From assembly GCF_034314045.1 (NCBI RefSeq), contig NZ_JAVIWL010000001.1, positions 5,084,001 to 5,148,000 of the forward strand: a DNA stretch of 64,000 nucleotides, read 5' to 3'. Each line of letters starts with the position of its first letter. Positions within the stretch are counted from its first letter, which is position 1. Below the pieces are notes generated by a model. That model made no database searches. It was not told the DNA's origin and worked only from the letters and a program-made list of their open reading frames with translations. The DNA comes from Glaciimonas sp. CA11.2. Its GTDB lineage: Bacteria > Pseudomonadota > Gammaproteobacteria > Burkholderiales > Burkholderiaceae_D. A program made the translations under genes and the position numbers. Positions 45,045 through 55,250 of this stretch are shown piece after piece.

Positions 45045-48000
45045 TCACCGGGCTGAGAAAAATGTTAATAGTGCTGTCACAGGATGTTGAATTTCAATCC
45101 CATCGATAAGCTTAGCCTGACATCTGCACGAATAACCCGTTGCCAGCAACACCTCATCCTTTTTTTGAGCGCGTACGATGGGTCCCCAGCTTTGACCATA
45201 AATCGTTTCAGAAATAGATCTTTTTTTAGCTTCATGGCCATATGTGCCGGCCATTCCGCAACAACCGCTTGCTTTGATTTCTAGCCGCAGACCCAACGCT
45301 TCAAAAACCTTTTGCCAGTCTGTGATCGCTGAAGGAACGTTAGTTTTTTCGCTGCAGTGTGGAAGCAGAAAAAAATCGGGAGATCGCGTCGCGGGAACTC
45401 TTCTCAAATCGGCGACATGATCTGCTAACCATTCCTGCACCAGCTGCACGGAAGGCCCGGCATTTTCTCCCAGTACTTTTACGTACTCCGCACGATATGC
45501 AAGTGTCATCGAAGGATCGATTCCCACCAGATTAATTCCACTCTTTTCAAGCTGGACGAGTTTATCCGCAGTACGTGCTGCTACACGCTGAAAGCGCTTT
45601 AAGAACCCATTTACGTGCAGTGGCTTGCCATTCTCGGCATAGGGAGCGAGAAATGGTGTGAATCCAAGCTCGCGGAGAAGCTCAAATAGATCGAGTACAA
45701 GTCGCGTCTCAAAATAACTGGTAAACGCGTCTTGAACAACAATAACAGATTTGGATTTTTCGAGGGGAGACAGTTGGTTCAGATCACTGGATATTGCGTT
45801 GGAAAAACCCCTACGCCGTAATTCTGTTTGCAAGTCGATACCAGTCAAGACCGGCGTCTCCACCAAATTGAATACACGCAATACTTTCCTACCAACGCGA
45901 CTCCCAATTAGTGCGTTGTAAAGCGTCGAAATCTTTGAGACAGCCGGCAGCATGCTCTCCAGTGAAGCAATAAGATAATCTTTTGGCGATCTTAGGTAGC
46001 GGCTGTAATATAGTTCAAGAAACTTGGCCCTGAATTCCGGGACATCCACCTTGACAGGACATTGCCCGGCGCATGATTTGCATGCCAGGCACCCGTCCAT
46101 GGCTTCAAAAACCTCATTCGAGAAATCGTAGCGTCCAAATCGTTTCGTAACGGAGTTGGTGAGTCGAATTGGTAGCTTGGCGATCACGCTCTCTTTACGA
46201 AGTCTTGCAGTTTCTGCCAAAGGATCGACACCGTGCATAGCAAGCTGGCGCAACCACTCCCGCAGCAATGAAGCCCTTCCCTTTGGAGAATGCCTGCGGT
46301 CACGCGTCGCTTTCCAGGAGGGGCACATCGCGTCGTCCTGGTTGTAATTGAAACATGCGCCGTTGCCATTGCAATGAAGCGCCTCCGTAAAAGCCGCGCG
46401 GACGTGCGGGGGTACAACCCGATCCAATTGCCCACGTGTCGGGACCGAATCTATCCGCAGTAGCCGGGCATCATCAGGCGCGACGATTTTGCCTGGATTA
46501 AGGCGATTTTCGGGATCGAAAACAGCCTTGATCTCCTGAAGACACGCGTAAAGTGGTCCAAAAAAATCCGGTGAAAATTCTGAGCGAATTCCCTTCCCGT
46601 GTTCTCCCCACAATAGACCCTTATACTTCTTCGTCAACACGACAACCTCTTCAGAGATCAGCCTGATCAGTTTTTCCTGCTGAAGGTCCTTCATATCTAT
46701 GAACGGCCGAACGTGCAGTACTCCTGCGTCGACATGACCAAACATACCGTAGTCCACCTTATGGCTATCTAACAAAGCACGGAATTCCGCAATATAATCG
46801 GCAAGATGTTCCGGTGGAACGACTGTATCTTCTACAAACGGTATAGGTCGCTTTTCACCCTTCGTGTTTCCAAGCAGACCTACCGCCTTTTTTCTCATTC
46901 CCCAGATACGCTCCACAGAAGCGTTGTCCTTCGCCATCGTAAATCCGCATCTGCCTGTGCTGCGCGTATCGTCCTGAAAATAAGCTTCGACACGATTGAG
47001 TATTACATTTAATTCTTCTACGGAGTCTGCAAGGAATTCGACCAGATTGATTCCCATCGCCGGCACTTCATCTTCAGGAAAAAAATCCTTAACGCCCAGC
47101 CAGATAACATCCTGTCTTGCCAGTCCCAACACCTTGGAATCAATGGTTTCGATTGATGAAGCACTAAGTGCCATCAAATTCGGAGCATCACGCAATGCGT
47201 TATCGAAAGTTTTATAACGGATGTTAACCAACGCACTGCATCGGGGTATCGGCAAGACATTGAGCTTGGCTTCCACCACCATACCGAGCGTACCTTCAGA
47301 GCCACAAAGAATATTATTGAGGTTAAATAGTCCGTTTTCATCCCTGATGTGCGCAAGGTCATAGCCGGTCAAACAGCGATTCAGTTTTGGGAAAATGGAA
47401 GCAATGAGATCTTTCTTGTTACGGTAGATCGCATCGATCACCCGATGTATTGCTCCCACTCTGTCGGTGCGACACTTCAATATCTCCAGTTCAGTCGGCC
47501 TCAGCGCCCGCGAATGCCACAGCGTGCCGTCAAGCAGCACTGTCGACAATTCAAGCACATGATTTCTTGTTTTTCCATACAGACAAGATCCCTGGCCACT
47601 GGCATCAGTGCTGATCATGCCGCCAATCGTAGCGCGGTTCGAGGTGGACAACTCTGGAGCAAAGAAAAGGCCGTGCGGTTTTAATGCCGCATTCAACTGG
47701 TCTTTAACAACACCCGCTTCAACACGAACCCAGCGTTCTGCCACGTTTATCTCAAGTATGCGGTTCATGTTGCGTGAGATATCTACTACGATGCCATCGC
47801 TCAGGGCTTGCCCGTTCGTACCCGTGCCACCACCTCGCGGCGTAAGCGCTAACGCAGAAAACCGAGGATCTGCCGATGAGCTGGTAATACGCACGACATC
47901 ATCCACGGTTTTAGGAAATACGACCAGATTTGGCAAGCGCTGATAGATCGAGTTATCCGTGGAAAACACTGTACGGTCCGCGAAGCGCGCACTAACCTCT

Positions 48001-48086
48001 CCTTCAAACCCGCGCACTTGAAGCTCTGAAATGAAGTCGAGGTAGATAGACTCTACCGGCAACGATTCTAAAAGTCGTGGAATCAT
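45045..48086 (-). CDS. ydiJ: D-2-hydroxyglutarate dehydrogenase (YdiJ-type FAD/Fe-S protein)
   Basis: A 1013-residue fusion. The N-terminal PCMH-type FAD domain has PRGGGTGTNGQALSDGIVVD, followed by an FAD oxidase C domain. A ferredoxin-like cluster CLACKSCAGQCPVKVDVPEF and a C-terminal CCG domain (ASGCCGMAGTYGHE) complete it. The arrangement and length are those of YdiJ/D2HGDH, which oxidise D-2-hydroxyglutarate to 2-oxoglutarate and pass electrons to a carrier. It is the last gene of the leftward transporter operon, 22 bases after the DUF1338 gene whose product could be its substrate. Confidence 0.85.
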   Translation of the reverse strand: MIPRLLESLPVESIYLDFISELQVRGFEGEVSARFADRTVFSTDNSIYQRLPNLVVFPKTVDDVVRITSSSADPRFSALALTPRGGGTGTNGQALSDGIVVDISRNMNRILEINVAERWVRVEAGVVKDQLNAALKPHGLFFAPELSTSNRATIGGMISTDASGQGSCLYGKTRNHVLELSTVLLDGTLWHSRALRPTELEILKCRTDRVGAIHRVIDAIYRNKKDLIASIFPKLNRCLTGYDLAHIRDENGLFNLNNILCGSEGTLGMVVEAKLNVLPIPRCSALVNIRYKTFDNALRDAPNLMALSASSIETIDSKVLGLARQDVIWLGVKDFFPEDEVPAMGINLVEFLADSVEELNVILNRVEAYFQDDTRSTGRCGFTMAKDNASVERIWGMRKKAVGLLGNTKGEKRPIPFVEDTVVPPEHLADYIAEFRALLDSHKVDYGMFGHVDAGVLHVRPFIDMKDLQQEKLIRLISEEVVVLTKKYKGLLWGEHGKGIRSEFSPDFFGPLYACLQEIKAVFDPENRLNPGKIVAPDDARLLRIDSVPTRGQLDRVVPPHVRAAFTEALHCNGNGACFNYNQDDAMCPSWKATRDRRHSPKGRASLLREWLRQLAMHGVDPLAETARLRKESVIAKLPIRLTNSVTKRFGRYDFSNEVFEAMDGCLACKSCAGQCPVKVDVPEFRAKFLELYYSRYLRSPKDYLIASLESMLPAVSKISTLYNALIGSRVGRKVLRVFNLVETPVLTGIDLQTELRRRGFSNAISSDLNQLSPLEKSKSVIVVQDAFTSYFETRLVLDLFELLRELGFTPFLAPYAENGKPLHVNGFLKRFQRVAARTADKLVQLEKSGINLVGIDPSMTLAYRAEYVKVLGENAGPSVQLVQEWLADHVADLRRVPATRSPDFFLLPHCSEKTNVPSAITDWQKVFEALGLRLEIKASGCCGMAGTYGHEAKKRSISETIYGQSWGPIVRAQKKDEVLLATGYSCRCQAKLIDGIEIQHPVTALLTFFSAR

Positions 48087-48108
48087 GGTTGACTATTGAG
48101 GCCCGTGG

Positions 48109-49125
48109 TTATGCCGTCATCTTGAAAATAGCGGTCGCATTATTGCTATCGAAGCTTAAATCGAGCTTTTCATCGCCGTCTCCATGAACTATCTGGTCGC
48201 GTTCAATGAATTCATAGAACGAACCAGGCACATCAATTTGCTCGAAACTGCTGACAGCACCTTTGAACCGTCTTGATACTGAATCCGCGAGAAAGGCCGT
48301 CTGGCGAACCCTGCCGTTCTTCGACACTTCCACTTCTGGCTTGATCGAAAAGCCAGCGGCTTTCAAGGAAGCATGCAGCTCATACAAATTGTCGACACGC
48401 GCAGTAGCATGGTTAAAGGCATTTCCTTCAGTCGTAATCCAACCCATCTCCGCCGATTCCGCGACGATCGTACGATAATCCTCGATGCAGGGCAGCTCGT
48501 GTTGACGACCAAAGCAGGCAGCAATGCCTAATACGACATTGGCTGCGTCATGAAAGGGCAGCGACATATCTCTTTCCAGTCGATCCAGAGTACCTTGAAG
48601 AGCCGATGTGACCGGATCACGACTTGTAGCGATCGTTCTGTAGACCGCTTGTTGGCATTCATCAGAAAGCTGGTCGGTAAATATCTCACTAATAAAAAAT
48701 TGCGGGATGTCCTCGGGGAAATCCTGGTGCGCATATGAGCGCCCCATCATCTTCAGGCGCGGTAGAGGATATTCTCCGTTAAGCTGATAACCCAACGGAA
48801 TCAAGAGCCGCGTCAACGCAGCTTCGCCCGAAGGAAACCCGTCGATTCCGTCAATTAAGACGGTACGCGCTGCACCATGATCCAATACAATTTTTGTGTC
48901 CTCGCTCTTGAACTCATAGACGTATCGTTTGGCAGCAGGTACACGCCTCAATAAGTCATGGAACAGGACCAGAGCGAGCGTCTGTGCAATCGACGCGCGG
49001 TCAACAGTACCGAGCGCTGGGCGATTTGTCAGCGTGGGGATGACATAGACATGATTGAGCACGTCTTTTGCGTCACCCTCATCGATGATGTAGGACAATA
49101 ATTGAAAAACTGCCGATGATTCCAT
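48109..49125 (-). CDS. DUF1338 2-oxoadipate dioxygenase/decarboxylase-like (HglS type)
   Basis: A 338-residue DUF1338 protein, metal-dependent of the VOC superfamily. The likely Fe(II) ligands are His83 (DHGAAR), His239 (FNHATARV) and Glu305 (FYEFIERD). As I recall, HglS of Pseudomonas putida uses His70, His226 and Glu294; the 156-residue spacing of the two histidines is the same. HglS converts 2-oxoadipate to D-2-hydroxyglutarate with oxygen, releasing CO2. The next gene oxidises exactly that product, which supports the call. The N-terminal region deviates from HglS, so a related 2-oxo acid could be the substrate. Confidence 0.72.
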   Translation of the reverse strand: MESSAVFQLLSYIIDEGDAKDVLNHVYVIPTLTNRPALGTVDRASIAQTLALVLFHDLLRRVPAAKRYVYEFKSEDTKIVLDHGAARTVLIDGIDGFPSGEAALTRLLIPLGYQLNGEYPLPRLKMMGRSYAHQDFPEDIPQFFISEIFTDQLSDECQQAVYRTIATSRDPVTSALQGTLDRLERDMSLPFHDAANVVLGIAACFGRQHELPCIEDYRTIVAESAEMGWITTEGNAFNHATARVDNLYELHASLKAAGFSIKPEVEVSKNGRVRQTAFLADSVSRRFKGAVSSFEQIDVPGSFYEFIERDQIVHGDGDEKLDLSFDSNNATAIFKMTA

Positions 49126-49166
49126 AATTTTTCCCTATTCATTAAAAATTTACCGACGAACAGCAA

Positions 49167-49883
49167 CTAGCCGTAATTGCGACCAACCGTCAGGCCGCCA
49201 CAAACATACAAGGTCTGCCCGGTCACGTAGTCTGCTTGCTCTGACACCAAATAACTTACCGCGCTTGCGACGTCTTCGGGCTTTCCCAGCCTTCGTCTGG
49301 GAATGGAAGCGACCATAGCGCGAGTTTGTTGACTGTCCGGTTGGTTGTTCGACGCCCACAACTCGGTCAGGATCTGGCCGGGTGCGATACAGTTAGCGCT
49401 AATGCCAAACGGCCCAAGTTCTATCGCGAGGGTGCGCGTCAATCCAAGGAGCGCCGCCTTCGAAGCTGAATAGCCAGCTCTGCCAGCCTTACCCAAGACC
49501 GCACCACTCGCGATATTAACAATGCGGCCCCATTGATTTTTCTTCATGGCTGGCAAGGCCGCCTGGATGGTCATCACAGAAGCTTCAACGTTGACCCGCC
49601 ACTGCTGGCTCAGTGCAGTTGACGTGATCGTTCCGACGGTCTCGACAGCAACCGCACCAACGTTATTAACCACGATAGTTATCTCATGAAGGCGACAGAT
49701 TTTTTCAAGAATTACCTGAGTTTCTATCGGATCGTCCAGGTCGCACTGATAAAGATGTCCTCGAAAATCGGGGACCGGGTTGCGCGCGATACCGATGACC
49801 TCGTAACCGTCCGCAGCCATTTGTTCCGCGATGGCCCGTCCGATACCACGGGTAGCCCCCGTTACTAGAACTGATTTAGCCAT
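49167..49883 (-). CDS. SDR family NAD(P)-dependent dehydrogenase
   Basis: A 238-residue classical short-chain dehydrogenase. The cofactor site reads TGATRGIGRAIAE near residue 8, NNVGA stands in the usual NAG position, and the catalytic Ser lies in NIASGAV with Tyr-x3-Lys in YSASKAA. I chose the ATG at 49883, which follows AAAGGTATCAA, over an upstream frame extension. It overlaps livF by eight bases. It probably interconverts a hydroxy and an oxo group of the imported substrate. Confidence 0.85.
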   Translation of the reverse strand: MAKSVLVTGATRGIGRAIAEQMAADGYEVIGIARNPVPDFRGHLYQCDLDDPIETQVILEKICRLHEITIVVNNVGAVAVETVGTITSTALSQQWRVNVEASVMTIQAALPAMKKNQWGRIVNIASGAVLGKAGRAGYSASKAALLGLTRTLAIELGPFGISANCIAPGQILTELWASNNQPDSQQTRAMVASIPRRRLGKPEDVASAVSYLVSEQADYVTGQTLYVCGGLTVGRNYG

Positions 49884-50610
49884 TTGATACCTTTCGTGGT
49901 TGTTCGGATTTCTGTCCAAGATAGGCGTCGACGATATCCGTCCTCTGGATTAACTTTGCGGGCTGATCATGCGCGACGATCTTTCCCAACTCGACGACGT
50001 AGGCATAGTCCGCCGCCTTCAACGCCCGCTGGACGCTTTGTTCGACCAGGAGAATCGTCGTACCGGCGGATTTCAGTTCGGCGATCACTTTGAAAATTTC
50101 GTCAACGATCAGTGGTGCCAAACCCATACTTGGTTCATCCAACAGCAACAGTTTCGGCTCCGCCATCATTGCGCGCGCCATGGCAAGCATCTGCTGCTCA
50201 CCTCCAGAGAGCAAACCTGCTTGTTGCCGGAGGCGCTCCTGCAAACGCGGAAACAAAGATAGAACACGCGCACGCGTTGCTTTGTAGCGTGAAGTCGGTA
50301 GCCAAAAGCCACCGAGTCTCATGTTTTCATCCACGGACAGGCTTGGAAAAATTTGCCGACCTTCAGGCACCTGAGAAATACCCATGCGAGCGATTGCGGC
50401 GGCGGACCGCCCACTGAGCGGCTTCCCTTGGTAATTCAACGTACCGGACCGGGGCTGGACCAATCCAGACAAGCTGCGCATCAGTGTTGATTTTCCCGCT
50501 CCGTTGGGGCCAATGACCGCCACAGTCTGGCCAGCCTTGACGGACAGGGAGATGCCGCGCAACGCCTCAACTGCGCCATATGACACATAAAGTTCATTGA
50601 TATCAAGCAT
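49876..50610 (-). CDS. livF: LIV-type ABC transporter ATPase (LivF)
   Basis: A 244-residue ATPase with Walker A GPNGAGKST, signature LLSGGEQQMLAMARA and Walker B LLLLDEPSMGLAPLI. It belongs to the branched-chain amino acid/amide family. It overlaps livG and the SDR gene by eight bases each, so the unit is tightly coupled. The real substrate need not be an amino acid; the surrounding genes suggest a catabolic substrate. Confidence 0.88.
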   Translation of the reverse strand: MLDINELYVSYGAVEALRGISLSVKAGQTVAVIGPNGAGKSTLMRSLSGLVQPRSGTLNYQGKPLSGRSAAAIARMGISQVPEGRQIFPSLSVDENMRLGGFWLPTSRYKATRARVLSLFPRLQERLRQQAGLLSGGEQQMLAMARAMMAEPKLLLLDEPSMGLAPLIVDEIFKVIAELKSAGTTILLVEQSVQRALKAADYAYVVELGKIVAHDQPAKLIQRTDIVDAYLGQKSEQPRKVSNG

Positions 50611-51376
50611 GGGCGTCCTCTACTTCTGTTCCCAGGTAGGCGGCGATGACCGCAGGGTCGCTGGTGACCTCGTCTGGAATACCGGAGGTCACTAGTCGAC
50701 CAAAATTGAGCACTGTAACCCGGTCGCTCAAGCATTTGATGAAAGGCATGTCGTGCTCCACGATCAGGATGGTGACGCCTTGGTCATTAATATCCCTGAT
50801 CAATGTGGTTAACGTATCGCGTTCTACGTCGTTCATCCCTGCCACCGGCTCATCCAGCAACAGCAGACGGGGCCGGGCGGCTAGCGCCCGCGCAATCTCC
50901 AGTCGGCGTTGCGCGCCGTAGGGCAAACTGGCTGCTTGCGTGTGTGCATGATCGGCTAATCCCACCCGATCAAGCAGCGACAGTGCCTCGGCGACTACAC
51001 TCTTTTCCTCATCGCGTCCCCGTCCCCATCCCAGTGCAGCCGAGAATACGCTTGTAGAAGCGAGCGCGGTGGCACCAAGCATGACGTTTTCGAGGACCGA
51101 CATCGAACTGAAAAGTCGAATATTCTGGAAGGTGCGCATCATGCCGATTCCGGCTCGGTCGCGAAGAGGTATGGCACTTAAATCGCCCACACCGTCCATG
51201 TGAATAGTTCCAGACGTCGGCCGCTGCACTCCGGATATGATGTTGAACAGGGAAGTTTTACCTGCACCGTTCGGCCCTATCAATGCATGGATGTGACCTT
51301 GCTTGACCGTAAAGGAAACCTCGTTCAGCGCAGTTAGCCCCATAAATTTCATCGTGATTTTATCGACGATTAACAT
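50603..51376 (-). CDS. livG: LIV-type ABC transporter ATPase (LivG)
   Basis: A 257-residue ATPase with Walker A GPNGAGKTS, GIGMMRTFQNIRLF in the Q-loop region and Walker B LLLLDEPVAGMN, the LivG pattern. The start is the ATG at 51376, inside the last 17 bases of livM; the frame continues to 51442 but that part resembles nothing. It energises the LivHM channel with LivF. Confidence 0.88.
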   Translation of the reverse strand: MLIVDKITMKFMGLTALNEVSFTVKQGHIHALIGPNGAGKTSLFNIISGVQRPTSGTIHMDGVGDLSAIPLRDRAGIGMMRTFQNIRLFSSMSVLENVMLGATALASTSVFSAALGWGRGRDEEKSVVAEALSLLDRVGLADHAHTQAASLPYGAQRRLEIARALAARPRLLLLDEPVAGMNDVERDTLTTLIRDINDQGVTILIVEHDMPFIKCLSDRVTVLNFGRLVTSGIPDEVTSDPAVIAAYLGTEVEDAHA

Positions 51377-52217
51377 ATCCACGTATCCTAAGAGTTTTGA
51401 TTGGAAACAGTCCCGATGGCAGGAGCATGACGACGACGACAATCACTAGGCCGTTAAACATGGTGCGGTATTCGGCCAGCCCACTGAGCATTTCCGGCAA
51501 GGCGATCAAGACGATGGCGCCGAGAATTCCACCCAGTGGCGAGGCGATTCCACCTAGCACGACATAGCTCAACACCGTGACACACGATTGGAAAGTAAAC
51601 TCATTGGGAGAAATACTACCCATCGCATGCGCATTGAGGGCTCCCGCCAGGCCTGCTAAGGCGGAAGAAATCAATACACAGGTCAGTTTCACTTTCCCTA
51701 CATTGATTCCCATGACTGCTGCCGCAACTTCATCCGTCCGCACCGCCTCCATGTTGCGTCCAATGCGTGATTTTGAGATCCACAGCATTCCCGCGGCAAC
51801 CAAACACACGATGAGATACAGAGTAGCTAAAGAAACAGGGTGCGGAACGCCGGAAATGCCTAACGCACCACCGAGAAATTCCATATTGATTACCACCGAC
51901 CTGACGACGGCAACAAATGCGATAGTACCGATGGCCATATGAACCCCGGACAGACGCAGCATTGGATAAACAATCAATGCAGCGACTGCCGTGGCAAAGG
52001 CGATCGCCATCAACACCGACATCCACAGAGGTAAGCCAAACTGCATCGACAACGTGGCACTGGTATAGGCGCCCATCGCCATGAATGCGACCTGCCCAAG
52101 AAACAATTGCCCGGTTGCTATTACCCAATAAAGCGACAATGCCAGCAAACAGCCGATACCAACTTGGGTAAGCAGGGTCTGGTAGGTCCATAAAAGGTTA
52201 TCAAAAAACACGTTCAT
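51360..52217 (-). CDS. livM: LIV-type ABC transporter permease (LivM)
   Basis: A 285-residue permease with about eight to nine hydrophobic segments and GQLFLGQVAFMAMGAYTSA, the LivM hallmark. It starts one base after livH stops. It forms the inner-membrane channel with LivH. Confidence 0.87.
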   Translation of the reverse strand: MNVFFDNLLWTYQTLLTQVGIGCLLALSLYWVIATGQLFLGQVAFMAMGAYTSATLSMQFGLPLWMSVLMAIAFATAVAALIVYPMLRLSGVHMAIGTIAFVAVVRSVVINMEFLGGALGISGVPHPVSLATLYLIVCLVAAGMLWISKSRIGRNMEAVRTDEVAAAVMGINVGKVKLTCVLISSALAGLAGALNAHAMGSISPNEFTFQSCVTVLSYVVLGGIASPLGGILGAIVLIALPEMLSGLAEYRTMFNGLVIVVVVMLLPSGLFPIKTLRIRGYVNRR

Positions 52218-52218
52218 G

Positions 52219-53100
52219 TCAGACCCTTTTCGCTGATTTCAATGGAATCAGGCCGGTAGGCAAGAACCATAAGGTGGCAAGTAGTAACGAAAATGTCACG
52301 GCATCCCGATATGCAGAACTGATATAGGCGCTAGTCATGATTTCGACAACACCGAGCAGCAAGCCTGCGACCAGCGCTCCAGGGATGCTACCCAGGCCGC
52401 CAATGATCACGACGGCAAAACCATGAAGCATCATTCCTTCGCCCATAAACGGTTCCACAGCGTTGGTGTTCATGCCGATAAGCGTACCGGCCACTGCAGC
52501 CAAAACGCCTGCCATACAGGAAATAAGGGCCGTGATCCGAAATGGCGACAAACCAACAAGCAGCGCCGCGATTTCAAGATCGCCGACCGCTCGCGCAGCA
52601 ATACCCCATCTCGACTTTTTCAGGAACCAAAACAAGGCTATGACGATCACGAGGACAATCCCGACAATACTGATTTGCAGCTGGCTGAGCGTGATCGCTC
52701 CCAGATTCACGATAGTGTTTCCACCAAAGTTTGGCGGAAACCGAAGCGGTTCCGCGCCGACTAAGCGTGTTAATAGTGAATAAGCGAATAAGGACAACCC
52801 TGTTGTTGCCAGTAGCGATGCGAGATATCGATCCGTGCGGCGGCGCAGCGGTGTCACGATAATACTATCGAGCAAGATTGCAAAGACGCCAGTTGTAACG
52901 GCCGATATCAGCAGCGCACCGAACAGATTGACGCCCAATGCTTTGGCAGCCCACAAGGAAACGTAAGCGCCTACGGCAAAATAAACACCGTAAGTCAGAT
53001 TAATGACGTGCAGAACACCAAAAATAATTGTAAAACCTAGGGAAAACAAGGCATATACAGCACCGAGTACGAGACCATTTGCCAATTGTTGTGCGAACAC
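52219..53100 (-). CDS. livH: LIV-type ABC transporter permease (LivH)
   Basis: A 293-residue permease with GLVLGAVYALFSLGFTIIFG and VINLTYGVYFAVGAYVSLW near the N-terminus, as in LivH. I chose the GTG at 53100 because AAGGAGATAAC immediately precedes it, the best ribosome site in the area; an upstream ATG at 53154 adds an unrelated leader. A 236-base gap separates it from the binding protein gene. Confidence 0.87.
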   Translation of the reverse strand: MFAQQLANGLVLGAVYALFSLGFTIIFGVLHVINLTYGVYFAVGAYVSLWAAKALGVNLFGALLISAVTTGVFAILLDSIIVTPLRRRTDRYLASLLATTGLSLFAYSLLTRLVGAEPLRFPPNFGGNTIVNLGAITLSQLQISIVGIVLVIVIALFWFLKKSRWGIAARAVGDLEIAALLVGLSPFRITALISCMAGVLAAVAGTLIGMNTNAVEPFMGEGMMLHGFAVVIIGGLGSIPGALVAGLLLGVVEIMTSAYISSAYRDAVTFSLLLATLWFLPTGLIPLKSAKRV

Positions 53101-53336
53101 GTTATCTCCTTTTTGCACAGGGCAAAATGCAGCCCTGTAAAGCATTGCAGCCAACGAACAAATCGAACATTATGGGAAAGAGCAAAGCGGCAACCTGCGC
53201 GGCTCCTCTTTCCCCACAACATATCAATACACTGGCGCGAACAAATCCGAAATATCACGACCCGTGCAGTTGGCCCTCTTCATTTTTTGTCTGGATAGAA
53301 ATACTTTGACGATGCCAAAGACATCGCCCAACCCTG

Positions 53337-54476
53337 CTACATCGGTGCAAATTTGCCATCTTTGACTTGCAGCGTTACTGCGTTGCCCACACCACTCGGA
53401 TCCCGATTAGGGGCAAAAGAAAAATCCCCGAATAGTCCATGAATGCGCGACTTGGCCAAGGTATCGCGAATGCTGGCTGGCGTCTTTAAAGGAGAAGTTT
53501 CGATTGCCGTCACCATGAGCATCAAGCCTTGGTAGCCCTGTGCCGCATACGTATCTGGATCTTCTTTGAATTTTTTCCGATAGAGGGATATGAATTCGAC
53601 ATTTTCGGGATCTTTGCGGTCGATAAACCATGGACTTGAGACCACCAGACCCTCTGCGCTCGCGCCGGCCAGCTCAATAATTTTTGGCGAGTTGAAGCCA
53701 TTTCCACCCACAAAGACCGTTTTCTTCGGCAACCCGAGCTTGGCGGCCTGCGTCAGAATGGACGCGCCGGTATCAGGATAAGCACCGGTGAAGATTGCAT
53801 CAACGTCCATCGATTTCACTTTTGTAAGTTGGGCTGAGAAATCAGTGTCTTTCGTAGAAAAGGACTCAATATCAACGATGTCGATTTTTTCCTTGGCGGC
53901 AATGGCTTTATATATTTCTAGCGATTGCACCATATTGGGATCATCGTTGGCGTAGAAGATGGCAGCGCGCTTGATGTTGTACTTCGCCTTGGCCCTGCTC
54001 ACCGAAAGCGGAATCAAAAGTTGCTCGGCCAGCGACGTGCGGAACACATAAGAACAAACATCAGGGATACCCTTTGCAGTCGCATTGACCGTCAACATCG
54101 GCACTTCTCGCTCACAAGCAATTCGGCCAGTAGCAAGGGCCTCGCTACTTAAGGTAGGTCCGATGATAGCCGTCACTTTTTCTTGCGCAATAAGGCGTCG
54201 GAAGGCATTAACCGCCTGATCCCGATTACCGGCCGAATCCTCTACAACGAGTTTTAAAGGACCGATACCTTTTACACCTCCCCGGGCGTTGACCTGCTCG
54301 GCCGCCAGTTGAATGCCTTTGTAGGTCTGCCCTCCGAATTTGGCATTCGGGCCGCTGAGGACCTGGACAATACCAAGACGTACTTCTGCAGGAGCAGAGA
54401 TCGCCGTTGCACTGACGATAAGTGATAGTGCGGCAAACATGGTGATACTGATTTTTTTGGTACATCTGATAGTCAT
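53337..54476 (-). CDS. Periplasmic binding protein, type 1 (LivK-like)
   Basis: A 379-residue binding protein with a signal peptide ending SATAISA. VRLGIVQVLSGPNAKFGGQTYKGIQLAAEQVNARGG is the N-terminal lobe of the LivK/amide family. GGGGGGAA stands before the ATG. It is the first gene of the leftward operon of transporter, SDR, DUF1338 and YdiJ genes, divergent from the nitrilase operon. It should bind the compound both arms process. Confidence 0.87.
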   Translation of the reverse strand: MTIRCTKKISITMFAALSLIVSATAISAPAEVRLGIVQVLSGPNAKFGGQTYKGIQLAAEQVNARGGVKGIGPLKLVVEDSAGNRDQAVNAFRRLIAQEKVTAIIGPTLSSEALATGRIACEREVPMLTVNATAKGIPDVCSYVFRTSLAEQLLIPLSVSRAKAKYNIKRAAIFYANDDPNMVQSLEIYKAIAAKEKIDIVDIESFSTKDTDFSAQLTKVKSMDVDAIFTGAYPDTGASILTQAAKLGLPKKTVFVGGNGFNSPKIIELAGASAEGLVVSSPWFIDRKDPENVEFISLYRKKFKEDPDTYAAQGYQGLMLMVTAIETSPLKTPASIRDTLAKSRIHGLFGDFSFAPNRDPSGVGNAVTLQVKDGKFAPM

Positions 54477-54698
54477 TTAATTCCCCCCTGAACTCACGAT
54501 TGGCATCACATAGAACCCGATGAGATGACTATAGAGGATCAAAAAACCTCTAGCAAATCAAAAAATTGCAAGTGCATAGAATTAAATTCAACTCGCGTTT
54601 AGCCTTCTGGAAATTTCAAGGGTGGTTGAGAAATATGCGAACGGAAGCATCTCTTTTCGTTGAATAATTCCATTACATCCACACAGCGAGGAGTCGAG

Positions 54699-55247
54699 AT
54701 GTCTAAATTCTATCCAGCGATCGATGGTCAGTTTCGTGAATTTATCGAAGACCAACAACTTTTTTTTACTGCCACCGCGCCGGCTAACGGACGCGTAAAT
54801 GTTTCTCCAAAGGGCATGGACACATTTCGCGTACTCAACCCAAACCAAGTGATCTATCTTGATTTGACCGGTAGCGGAAATGAAACAGCAGCCCATGTCA
54901 CCGAGAACGGACGGATGACAATCATGTTCTGTAGCTACGGGCGACAGCCGATGATCATGCGGCTATACACGAAGGCGCGCCTGATATTTCGTGGTGATCC
55001 AGAGTGGGACGAGCTGCTGGCAATGTTTCCGGAGATGCCGGGCACCCGGCAGATATTTTTTGCCGACGTTGAATCGGTTCTAACGGCATGCGGCTTTGGT
55101 GTTCCGGAATACGATCTGAAACGGGTGCGACCAACGTTGCAACAATGGTCCGAGGCAAAAGGAGAAGAAGGCATGATGGAATATTGGTATGACAACAATA
55201 TGGAAAGTATCGATCAGCTGCCAACCGGTTTGAAAGTGGAGGAATAA
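54699..55247 (+). CDS. PPOX-class flavin-binding split-barrel protein
   Basis: A 182-residue protein of the pyridoxamine-phosphate-oxidase-like fold. It opens FYPAIDGQFREFIEDQQLFFTATA and has VNVSPKGMDTFRV, the usual FMN-contact region. Members bind FMN, F420 or heme and act as reductases. The ATG at 54699 has GGAG upstream; an earlier ATG at 54660 lacks it. It is the first gene of the rightward nitrilase operon and lies three bases before the RraA-like gene. The substrate is unknown. Confidence 0.75.
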   Translation: MSKFYPAIDGQFREFIEDQQLFFTATAPANGRVNVSPKGMDTFRVLNPNQVIYLDLTGSGNETAAHVTENGRMTIMFCSYGRQPMIMRLYTKARLIFRGDPEWDELLAMFPEMPGTRQIFFADVESVLTACGFGVPEYDLKRVRPTLQQWSEAKGEEGMMEYWYDNNMESIDQLPTGLKVEE

Positions 55248-55250
55248 AAG

